Of a stretch of DNA of 64,000 nucleotides, positions 30,317 to 42,124 are shown piece by piece. Under the pieces are notes generated by a model that saw only the letters and a program-made list of their open reading frames with translations, was not told where the DNA came from and did no database searches. The stretch's first letter is position 1. Every line of letters starts with the position of its first letter. Source of the stretch: Oryzias latipes (lineage: Eukaryota; Chordata; Actinopteri; Beloniformes; Adrianichthyidae); the NCBI RefSeq assembly GCF_002234675.1, contig NC_019877.2, positions 341,001 through 405,000 on the forward strand, read 5' to 3'. Both the position numbers and the translations under genes were made by a program.

Positions 30317-33300
30317 GTGAGCCCCCGTCCCGCGCGTGCCTCAAACCCCCCCCCCAAAAAAAAACCGCACAAAAACTCACTTGAGCGCGCTCAGCTGATC
30401 TGGAGAAGACCTCAGTCTGAGTTAGGGTATGGGGGTGAAAGGGGGAGGGGGGCAGGTACATATAAAGAGGAGGATTGTGGGAGTTTCGTCATGGTTTCAC
30501 ATTCCGGTTCCTTCCAGATGTTTCTGATCCAAACGTCCATCACTGATGGAGGATCAGACACACCGGAAGTCCAAACTGCAGCTTCTCCTCTGGTTTCTCA
30601 GACCTGCGGCGGAAACATCAGCGTGATGAAGCTCCGCCCCCTTAGAGCTCATTCTGGAACCTCCACCTGCAGATGATCTGTGGAGCTGAACTCTGACTGT
30701 CGCTTTTGGTCCAGAAACCTTTTCTTCTGCCGATGGACCTCAAGAGCGAAACGCTTGATCCACACGCAGAAGAAATCCCAAAAATACAAACATGTTACCA
30801 ATAAAAATACATTTAAGACATAAAAAAGATCCTAAACTGAAAATCAAAAGGCCTTTTCCACGCGTGACATGTCAGTCTTTCTAGATCCATGCTGATGCGT
30901 GTTTCTGCCGACGGCACTTCAAGCTGTTCCAAATATTTGGTGGAGAATGATGCAGTTCACGCGGCTCTGAACGCGTGCCCGCACTTCCCAAGGCGCGTAC
31001 ACGCCGGGCGCGTCAAGAACGCCTCTGGGCGGTCTCAGCCATTCACATTCAGCTGGGGGTGTACAGACCGGATCCCTGCCAGACAACCACAGCTATGTCT
31101 CTTAGCTCGGTTGGTAAGGTGGGAAGCTATCATGCAGGAAACCAGGGTTCGATTCCCGGAGGGGAATGAGCTGGGGGCAATTACTATATCAATAGCGAGC
31201 AATTAACATCACCCAGTGGGAATCCTTAGGCAAGACCCTTAACGCTACCGCCTCCACCAAGGGGATGGGTCAAATGCGGAGACGAAGGACCCTTTGTGGT
31301 GTAAAAAGTGTAATAAAATATAAATAAAAACACCATGAAACATTTCCTCAAGTTGTGTTCAAAAGATCTGATTTATTTTTATAAGAAAAATGGATTGAAT
31401 TTAATATTCTGGTATCTCCTTCTATAGCTCCCAAACCATGTGACCAAATATATTCCGAATTATGGCGCCGACATAGCAACACCAGACACACCACTTCGTT
31501 ATGTAATCAGAGATGCAGAATATTTTATACGAATTTTAAAATTTTAGAGGTTTGCATATGAATTCTGTCCAGTTTTTTTCATCAGCTACTGAACCATGTG
31601 ACCCAAAAGGTCCAAATGCATCCCATTGGTCAAGAGTGATATTTGACTGAAGAAAACCATGAAATCAGAACGACTTTTGTGTTTTTACATCCTCCAGATG
31701 TTTGCCAGAGATTGCTGCTGTCATCTTTGTCAGTATTGTGACAAAGATTGAGACCTGAGGATGAGGAAGATGAGCCAAGCTATCTGCAAGCTGTCCGTCA
31801 TGTATGATTGCAAAATTATAAGATTGTTTCAACACAACATGGGGAAATGTTTTATTTTAATTAATTTCTTTTTACAAAGCCTTTAGTCTAAAGTTGATCT
31901 AAAATCTTCGCCTTATCATGCACTTGTTCATTAATTGACGGTCCCTAAGATAAACATCTGGGGGTCCGCGCTTATTGTCTGTCCAATGTTCTATGAAGTA
32001 AAATTTGTCACCACTTTGCGCACAAAACCTTTTAAGTTGCAAATGAAAATATTTAATATTTGCTTTGAAAAACTTTTTTTTGCTTTCAAAATATATTTTT
32101 GCGTTTGTCTGACGCTGGTCCGGTGTGAACCAGCTGAATGCACGCTCGTCACGCCTTCTTGAACGCAGCGCATGCAGCCGGTGTGCAGCATCAGCAGAAA
32201 TCCCATCACTTCAGCACCAAGGTCAGCTCTGTGGTCAGCACCAAGGTCAGCTCTGTGGTCAGCACCAAGGTCAGCACCAAGGTCAGTTCTGTGGTCAACA
32301 CCATGGTCAGCTCTGTGGTCAGCACTGTGGTCAGCACCAAGGTCAACTCTGTGGTCAACACCAAGGTCAGCACTGTGGTCAGCACCATGGTCAGCTCTGT
32401 GGTCAGCACCAAGGTCAGCTCTGTGGTCAGCACCAAGGTCAGCTCTGTGGTCAGCACTGTGGTCAGCACCAAGGTCAACTCTGTGGTCAACACCATGGTC
32501 AGCACCAAGGTCAGCACCAAGGTCAGCACCATGGTCAGCTCTGTGGTCAGCACCATGGTCAGCACCATGGTCAGCACCAAGGTCAGCTCTGTGGTCAGCA
32601 CCATGGTCAGCTCTGTGGTCAGCACCATGGTCAGCACCAAGGTCAGCTCTGTGGTCAGCACCATGGTCAGCACCAAGGTCAGCTCTGTGGTCAGCACCAA
32701 GGTCAGCTCTGTGGTCAGCACCAAGGTCAGCTCTGTGGTCAGCACTGTGGTCAGCACCAAGGTAGACTCTGTGGTCAACACCATGGTCAGCACCATGGTC
32801 AGCTCTGTGGTCAGCAGCATGGTCAGCACCAAGGTCAGCTCTGTGGTCAGCACCAAGGTCAGCTCTGTGGTCAGCACCATGGTCAGCTCTGTGGTCAGCA
32901 CCAAGGTCAGCTCTGTGATAAGCACGAAGGTCAGCTCTGTAGTAATCTCCATGGTCAGCACCACGGTCAGCACCACGCCCCCTCGCTGTGCCTTGTTTTG
33001 CGGGATTCCTCTGATCCGCACCAGTTCTGAGTCAGCTGGGAAGGGCCGGACACCTGCGCCCCGCCTGTACAAACCGGATGGGGGTGCAGGTCCAGATTGA
33101 TTCATTTAATAGCTCCATGATAATTCAGATCTGGCGTTTCAGTTGAAATATAGATAAGACCTGAGAGTGAACCCCTGATGTTGCTCGCCATGGTGGGAGG
33201 AGCTTCAGCCAGTTTCTGTGTTCGCTCAGACACAGAAACGTAGCAGGAACATTAACACCAAATGTTGAAAAGAAAGAAATCAAACAGAAATTCTAAGGGC

Positions 33301-36300
33301 AATTTCCTGAAACATCTCATTGTTGTTTTAATCGTGTTTTTCTGATGTTGATTATTAAGCAAAAACTTTCAAATATATTTTTCATCTTCTACATGAATTA
33401 TGTCCTCATGAAAGTTAGTATTTTATTTTTACCATAAAAAAGTTTTTTAAAATTGATGCAAATATCTGAAGTAAAATCAACGTTTTCAGGTTTTCAGTGA
33501 AGGATACAAAAACAAAAGCTCCAAAGAACCAGAACCAGAACCAGAATCAATCATTTTACCATTGAAAAGAACCTGGAGTTCTGCAGCGTTCGGGTCGATA
33601 GAACCGGGATCAGTAATCAGAACATAACGAGCCTCCATCAGTTGTCTCTGAGATGCCTTCACTGACCCGGGGGAGCGTTCAGAAAAACTAGAGGGCGGGT
33701 CTCCTGCAGTGCAGACGCTGGACCACAGCTGATGAGGTTGATGGTGGGAGTTGGGGGAACAGAGGCTTCTCGGGATTCTGAGTGAAATTAAACGTTCTAT
33801 GAGTTAGAAGGGGCCGTTTCCATGGAAACGACAAGCAGTGAGGAGGCAGAGTTTGGGTTGTGGTGTAACTGAAGAGCGGGTGAGATGTTGGATTATGGGA
33901 TTCCAGCGACCATCTGAGATCTCGCCTTCCTTCTGCTTCCCCGCCTTTGTTCACGAGGTTCAAGATTCAGACGCTGTGAGCGCTGAAGGAACTGGGATTC
34001 CTGTGGTAATCCCAGAGGAACATGTCGTCCTCAGTGACGGCGATGCCTCAGCTGCAGACAGAAAGTGAAAGAAACCAAACCGGATTTGATGTTCAGGAGA
34101 GAAAGCAGCCGCCAAAACTGCTTCAAAGAAAAAATACTCGAGTACAAAGTAGTCCTGGGATGTGGGAGGAGTAACTAAGAAACAGATGAATAAAGTACTC
34201 GAGTACTGAATAAGCCTGAAACCGTTTGATGGACGTTTAGAACTTTAGTGATTCTCCAGAAAAGCTGTTAGGAATTTGGATCAAACCTTCCAGACGACTG
34301 CTGGAGCTGGGATTTACCACATGCTGAGGCTCCCCTGAACGCCTCCTTCAGCCTGCAGGTCTGCCCCTGCTGCTGCTGTGGTGCCCTTGAGCAAGTTTAT
34401 GTCCGCCTCCTCCTGATGGGATGGATGGTGGAGTGTGACACCGGTCTGCTGTTCAGATTTCTGCTGCACGAGCCCCCCCCCCCCATGGAAGTCCTGTTTG
34501 GTCTGATGATTGTGTTGTTAGTTAAACACACCACAGAGCTGTGGGGGGGGGGGGGGGGGGTAAAGCAGCTGCTGGTTCGGATTCTGGACTGAAGCAGAAA
34601 AAAACTCAGATTTTCTTTCTGTCATTTGATGAATTTGAGGTGTTTCTACATGTGACGTCGTGTGTGTTTAGAGGAAACTCAACAACGTGTGTTTGATCAA
34701 ACACACAACGCTACACAAACACCAGGTTCACTGTCAACATCACATCGTCTGAAGGACAAAAGCAGAAGATCTCAGACGGATCCAACTTTATGAAAATGAG
34801 CCTCTAGAAATGTCATGAAAGCTTAAATGTTTGCTGCTGCTGATGATGATGATGAGGATGATGATTCTGCTGCCGCTGTGGAAGCAGCACTTCAGTACGT
34901 TGATCATTTTGTGTTTCTGATTATGTTTATCTAAACATTTGTTCTCTACAAATTGTTGTGAATGAGAAGCAGAGTAAAAGAAGATCGTAGTTGTGTCTTT
35001 CTGATGTGTCAGACCAACAGACCCGTGAGCGTCTTTGTTTTCCTGGTCTGAGCTGGAATCTGGATCAGTACCAGACGGCTGGATGGATCTGAACCGTCAC
35101 TTTCACCAAACTGCTTTTGGACGCCGTCAGATCCTGTTGTTTGTGTCGTCATGGTTACGGTCCTGCAATTTTGAAAGTTAGTTAATGCATCTTCTATGAA
35201 ATGAATCCTAACCCTCCATGAGAAACATGTCACTGCAAAGCATGATGGGACTGTGCTGCCATTACTGTGGGAAAGTTGTCATCAGGATGCATAATAAACA
35301 TCTGGAGCTGGAAGAGGGCCACGATTTAGTTCTAATAGATTCTACCTGCTACGTTCTCATGAACAATTTCTTTACTCGTCAGTTTTAGAAAAAACTGTTT
35401 GTTCTCAGAATAAAACCGTCTCACAGACATTTTCTCTGTGATTAGCAGCAGGAAAAACATTTCCTGCTTGACATTAAAGGAGCACGGCTCTGCCAGAGAA
35501 CCCCCGGACCACTGCTTCATCGTCTGAGCTGGTCCTGGGACAGAGGGGCAGCTGGGACAGAGGGGCAGCGGGGACAGAGGGGCAGCTGGGACAGAGGGGC
35601 AGCTGGGACAGAGGGGCAGCGGGGACAGAGGGGCAGCTGGGACAGAGGGGCAGCGGGGACAGAGGGGCAGCGGGGACAGAGGGGCAGCTGGGACAGAGGG
35701 GCAGCAGGGACAGAGGGGCAGCTGGGACAGAGGGGCAGCTGGGACAGAGGGGCAGCGGGGACAGAGGGGCAGCTGGGACAGAGGGGCAGCAGGGGCAGAG
35801 GGGCAGCTGGGACAGAGGGGCAGCGGGGACAGAGGGGCAGCTGGGACAGAGGGGCAGCTGGGACAGAGGGGCAGCTGGGACAGAGGGGCAGCTGGGACAG
35901 AGGGGCAGCGGGGACAGAGGGGCAGCGGGGACAGAGGGGCAGCGGGGACAGAGGGGCAGCGGGGACAGAGGGGCAGCGGGGACAGAGGGGCAGCTGGGAC
36001 AGAGGGGCAGCGGGGACAGAGGGGCAGCTGGGACAGAGGCAGCTGTCCGGGCCTACCAGGATTGAGGCCTCTGGCTGGACTGGAGTCTGAGTTAAATGTT
36101 TGTTGCTGCAAAGTAGTTTGATTCTTTTTGTGTTCAAACCAGAACCAGTCAACCAGTCAAACCAGAACTGGACTCAGACTGAGTTGTCTTTTGGGGTAGG
36201 GGGGGGTGGCATGCTCGCTGACTGACCTTACCACTGCTGACCCTCCACACACTTTCACACGCTGCCACACGCATCAGCGGAGAGATGAGCACGTGCTCGA

Positions 36301-39300
36301 TGGATGGTCACCATAGCAACCAGCTGCATCATCACGCCGCTGCATTGAGGAGCATGTTGAGCAATCAGAGGGTTCTGTCTATTGGCTCCATTGTGCTGCA
36401 CACGTGCACGTATGGGCTCATACACGGGGGGTCTGAAACAGGCCATTGGTGCTGGTGGTACCTTTGCTGGGGGGTTGGGGGGGGGTTGCTCCAGTTTCTG
36501 TTCTGAGGTCACAGACTTTCCTTCCATGTGAAGACGACTCTGTTCTCTGCGGTTCTGCGTTAAGGAGAACCTCACCTCAAACCTTTGCAGCGTTTTCTTC
36601 ATGAAGTTCAGCGCCGATGTCTTGGAGCTGAACCGGGTCAGAACCGGGCCGGCTGCATGAAACAATCCTGCTGAGTTCCATTAATATATCAAAGCCTTTA
36701 TAAATAGTTAAAACTGAGATAAAAAAAAGATAAAAGGGGGACATGAATGATTGAAAGCATAGCACAGAAATGTCTGTGGGTGATGTCATCGGTGATGTCA
36801 TCGGTGATGTCATCGCTGCTCCTTGGCCTGCTTTCAGCTCTGCAGTCCGATGGTCCGTCATGTGCGGCGTCTCATCCACCTGCAGCGGCGTCTCCGTCTT
36901 CAGGCTCAAGTTACATTTCCATTTTTCCGGGGAGCATGAAATGAATGTGGTTACCGTGGCAACGTGATGAAAGACCAGAAGAGTGAAGCTGCTTTCGCTT
37001 TGGAGAATATCTGAGAATTTCCAACATTCATCATTTATTTTGCTGAGTCATGAAAATATCAAAGGCTGATGAGCTCATTGAGTTTTTTTAAATTAACCAC
37101 TAAAGACGTCAATGTGATGGAATGCAGCGTCCAGAAACTAAAGAAAGTCTAAAAACATTATTCGGGTTTCATAGATTTTTTTCTAATCTTTTATTTAGAA
37201 TTCTTTAGTAAAAATTTGGATAAATGAGAAGCTAAAAATTCAAAATATTCATATTTTTGATCATTTTTATACTGAAATTTGACTTTTTAAAGTGAAATTG
37301 TTCTGAAATCAGCAACAGATATAAAGATCCACTCATGCAGCTAAGTTCATATTCATTTATATTTTGAAGTTTTCATCATTTTGAAATCTCTGCCTATTTT
37401 AAGGGAAATGAATAGAAAATCTGTGCGGCTGGTCCAGTTCTGACCAACAGGAAACCAAAGTGAGTCAAACCCAAGAAGTTCCCTCTGATCCTCTTCAGCC
37501 CCCCCATGGAGAGAAAATTCTGTTTAAACAGGAAGATGCTCCAGCAGAGGCAGCTCTTTCACAGTAAGAGCATACTGCTCTGTTTGGCAGATGGCAGAGA
37601 AACCGACCCGGGTTGGTTTGGGCCCAGAGTCCGGTCGGTTTGTCTGCTGTCATTGTTCGGCCTTCAACCTCAGTGAAGTGAGGAAGAGGAGGTCCAGATG
37701 AGAAGACAGAAACAAGATGGCGCCCGGACATCATAGTCTGGAAGTCTGAAGGTCGGAACGGAGCAGCGAGTTTCCGCTTCCGGCTACTGATGTCCGGACG
37801 CCAGTTTGTCTGCAGCAACCCCCCCCCCTATCTATGCAGACAACTCTGGTGTTGATCAGATGATGTTTCAACATAAAAACCACAACTTAACTGCAATGCA
37901 AAAAAATGTTGTTGAAGAAAGGATAGACTGCCACCTGCTGGACGGGAGGAGCACCTTTTGGGGCTCAGATCTCAGATCTCAGACCAGCAGAGCATCGGTG
38001 TGAGGGCCAGTAAACACCGGTCCCTCCACAGTTCAGGTCCGTCTGTCTCTTTTCTGCAGCTCCTCTGGACTTCAGCCCAGGAGGTTGTGTTTTTCTGGTT
38101 TTTCTCCTTTCCATGGAAGGAAACACGGATGCTCCTCTGGCAGAGACACGCCTCTGCATTTGCTGGTCATCTTCCATGGCGTTTCTCTGGTAGAACCGAC
38201 TCGTCTCTGGTTTTCAGCATCACCTGCTGAATCCATGAGGGATTTTTTTCTGCTTCGGATGGGGGGAATCTCCTCAGCAAAGGTCTGGCCCTTCAAGCTC
38301 GGATAATGGAGATGTTGAGTCCTAACGTGACCTTCTGCAGAAGCGTTGATGTTCTCTTTCTGCCGCCGCCTCGTTGGTTTGAAGGTCACTTACTGTTTTT
38401 TCTTGGTAAAACCTCCGGCGGACTTCTGGTGAAAATGACTTCAAAAACACAATGTTCTCCAGGAGAAATCTCTTTCACACGCAGCCACTCAGAGGCGAGG
38501 AGGCCTGATGTACTACAGGCGTCTCCATGGCAACCGCTCTCCAGAACCAGCACACAGCAGGGGGGGCACTTTAGAGCACATCCGCCGGCTGTGATCCGCA
38601 TAATCACAGCGGACGTTAAGGAGGTCGGAGCTCAGCTCCTCAGATCTGATCAACTTCTTTGATTCTTTCTTCTCCTCGAGTGTCTCTGCAGACGGTCCTG
38701 CAGACGGTCCTGCTGATGGTTCTGCAGGCGGTTCTGCAGACGGTCCTGCTGATGGTTCTGCAGACGGTCCTGCAGGCGGTTCTGCAGACGGTCCTGCAGG
38801 CGGTTCTGCAGACGGTCCTGCAGACTGTTCTGCAGACGGTCCTGCTGATGGTCCTGCAGACTGTTCTGCAGACGGTCCTGCTGATGGTTCTGCAGACGGT
38901 CCTGCAGGCGGTTCTGCAGACGGTCCTGCAGGCGGTTCTGCAGACGGTCTCCCAGTTTCTGCTCCTCAGATCTTCAGGAGGCTCTGCAGAGGAGGAAAAG
39001 CAATAGAGGAGGTCACTTCTGCTATTCTCAGCTGCAGGTTTCCACTGAACGCCTCCTCTGACCTCTGAACTCTGAACTCTGACCTCTGAACTCTGAACAC
39101 GAACCACCGGCTCAGGATTCCTCCATAGCCGAAGATAGAAAAGACAAAAACACGAGGAAGGAATAGAAAAAACTCAAGATAGTGAAGATCACGGTTGTTC
39201 AAGAAAAAGAAATGCAGGAATGAGCAGAAAGAGAAATCCACGATGAAGAGAAGAGAAGAAGAAACAAAAGAAAAGAAAAGAGGAAAAATAATCAACCAAA

Positions 39301-42086
39301 GAAAAGAAGACAAAAGAAGGAAAGAGGAACTGATTATAGGAAGGGTGGAGGAAGAGGAGGATGTAAAGGTGGAGGAAAAGCAAAACAAAAAAAACACTGA
39401 AATATGATTATAAACTGTGACACCCCCCCCCCCCCATCTTCATGGGAGGTGTTTGTTATGTAATGCTCCCTGAGATGTGATGTCTGAGCACGTGCAGGGA
39501 TGAGGAAGAGGAGTCTCTTTCTCCTGCATCTTCGTGCCTCGCTGCACATCAACACTTTAAAGACCCACAATGCCGTGCGTCTGCGCCGAGCCTCCAGCCG
39601 CAGCAGCCGGATCCGCGGGGCCTGAAGGAGAACAGGAAGCTGATCCACGCCGTAGCAGACGAGGAGTCCAACAGTTTCCTCTGTGGGTTCAGGAAAACCT
39701 CATATTTACAAAACACATCAAAGAGGGGGGGTGAAAATATGAAAAGAAAGGAATGCTGGGAAAAGACGTCAGGAAGGAGATGGAGGCAGATGCAGCCCTT
39801 CATTTATGAAACTGTTGGAGAATGGAAGTCGTTCTCAGCCCAGCAGCATCTGTTGAAGCGGTTACCATGGAAACCAGCAGGTCGTGGTGTTTGTCTTGTA
39901 AAGCCTCCTTGGCGTTTACCTTCAGGTGCTGCTGAACCAAACGTGCGTGAGCTTCTGTCAGTGATGATAGTCGAGTCTTTCTGAAGTTTGTGCACAGAAG
40001 CATCATGTGTGCAGTTGTTGTGAGAGTTTTTGTTCAGGGTTGTCATATTTTTGTGTATGTGTCCGTGACTTCGTCCTTATTGTTTTGTTTTTCTGGATGG
40101 GGACGATGGACTTGGGGGGAGGAGCCTAATCAGAGGAGCTCTGCCCCGCCTCTTTGGTTTATGGAAGAAACTTTTAAAAAAAATCTTTTATTGTGAAAGA
40201 TCTCTGCATTTTTCAGCAGCAGAAACGGCTAAAAATAAAACTTCAGTGAGCAGAAATGATGGGAGTGAATGTAGGGGGGGTTCTGACTGCAGGGGGGGGG
40301 GGGGGGTCAGCAGCACCAGCTAAGTCTTCTGAGGCCCTGAGGTGAAGATCAGTCCCTCTCCAGAGGAACAGCCCCCCCTCTGAGAGTCTGAGTCTCATCT
40401 CCTGGCGCATCAGAAACAATGAGGGTCCTTCCTGCTGGAGTCCTCACATGGAAGCAGGTGGACCGCATGGAGATGCTGGTTGCTGCAGACAAATCTGCTG
40501 CAGTGAAGGAAAAAAGTCTGGAGAAACCGCGGAGGAGGTGGAGGCAGGTGGAGCAGAATGCTGAGAACAGCAGACAGGACTGGGGGGGGTGTCTCTGTCA
40601 GAAGCTGCAGATGTCCTCATGATGACTGGACGTCCTCCCTGGAGTTTGGGTCTTAAGCTCCGCCCTCCTCCACCGCTCAGACGCTGCAGCCAATTTTAGC
40701 CTCCAGAGTGGAATCGATGACGAGAACAGGAGAGAGAAGTTTGCTCTGCAGCAGCAGAACCCGTTTGTTCTGACAGTGGAGGTTCTGCCGGGCCTCCAGG
40801 AGGCGGCGCTGCAGGTCAGCAATGCTCAGATCTCCAAACCAGAAGTCCCTGCAGCATCTGGGAAGAGTGACGTCATGCTTTTAGGTTTCTCTAGCCTGTA
40901 GGTACTTTGATCATTTTAGAGACAGTGGTTGCTTAGCAACCGAAAGGTTAAGAACACTACATTCACTTAAAAAATGATTCAACTTTGAAATAAAATAGTT
41001 CAGAAGAAACCTTCGGTTTGTTTCAAAGCAGATTCCGCCTTTTATTTAATTACTTTATTATTTTTTTTACTCTCTACCAATTTAAAAGCATCAAAGCTTC
41101 AAAAGCTTCAAAAGCTTCAGCCGACTGTTGTTGGGCTCTGAACATATTTCCTGCTCGTCATTCATGAGTCTGGGTCCTGAATGAACGTTTGAACTTTGTT
41201 CCTGTTTTTCACCTTGTTTTGTCGGAGATAACCGGCGACTGAACATGAACGTCATGAACGGCGTCAGAAGAAAACGCCGTTCACAGGTCTGACGGCGTCT
41301 TGAACGGCGGCGTGACGGTCAGGATTCTAGTCGGATCCACTTGAATGTTCTGTTTGAGGCGTGATGACAGCAGAGGCGCAGACCCCAGTGGGTTAAACCC
41401 TCTTGTTGTTGTGTGTGTGTGTTGGGGGGGCATCACGGGCAAAGATGGCGGACGTCATATTTTCTGTGGATTTTTCTCATTTAGTCGCAGAAACAAACAG
41501 AATTTGTGGAAAAAATCTGTTTTTCTTTGGACAAAAATCTTCTCTGCTCTGATTTTTCTCCACATTCTGACTCAAAGTCGGAGCTTCTCTCTTCTTTTGC
41601 TGGTATCTCTTTAAATTTTCATGGGGGGGGGGCATAAACCAGGACTCTGACAGAATCAGCAATGACTCCCCAGACATGGGGGGGGGGTTTATTAAATCTG
41701 AATTTTCACGCACTGCAGTTCTAAATCTTTGTTGACCAATATAATAACCCCCCCCAGCCACCACCACCGCGACCTCCATCCCATCCCAGCCCCCCCCTCC
41801 TCTGACATCTAGCAGCAGACTTCCCTTCATCATGGCGTTCTTCCTGTCAGATCAATGGCGCCCCCTCTCAGTCCTGTCGAGCAGCTAAAGGACGTCCCAG
41901 TGTGGGGCAGAGGTGGACGCTGGGTGTGTGTGTGTGTGTGGGGGGGGGGGGGGGGCTGCAGATGCTGTCATGTGACAGATTTACGGTGGAGCTGGAGTTC
42001 TGTCTGTCTAACCCGTTTCCGTGGTAACCGCTTCATCTGGGAGGCAGAAGGAGTTTGTGATGAATAAGTGGAATGGTTCTCTGAAG

Positions 42087-42124
<38 letters not shown>

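Noticed and set aside
29505..30461. Gly- or Pro-rich frames on both strands near the aatk promoter
   Set aside because: CpG-rich and homopolymer-rich promoter sequence; no domain, no matching splice structure.
31097..31172. Possible functional tRNA gene
   Set aside because: A and B boxes are present, but the arms do not make a clean cloverleaf and a SINE body and tail follow directly.
32125..33105. Frames of about 200-320 codons on both strands ([27 protein letters not shown])
   Set aside because: A 12-bp repeat without stop codons in any frame, inside aatk intron 1.
35332..36152. Cys/Pro-rich minus frames reading [12 protein letters not shown]
   Set aside because: 17-bp repeat artefact; not a metallothionein-like or keratin-associated gene.
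38640..39107. Minus frame reading TVCRTACRT
   Set aside because: 12-bp repeat artefact.
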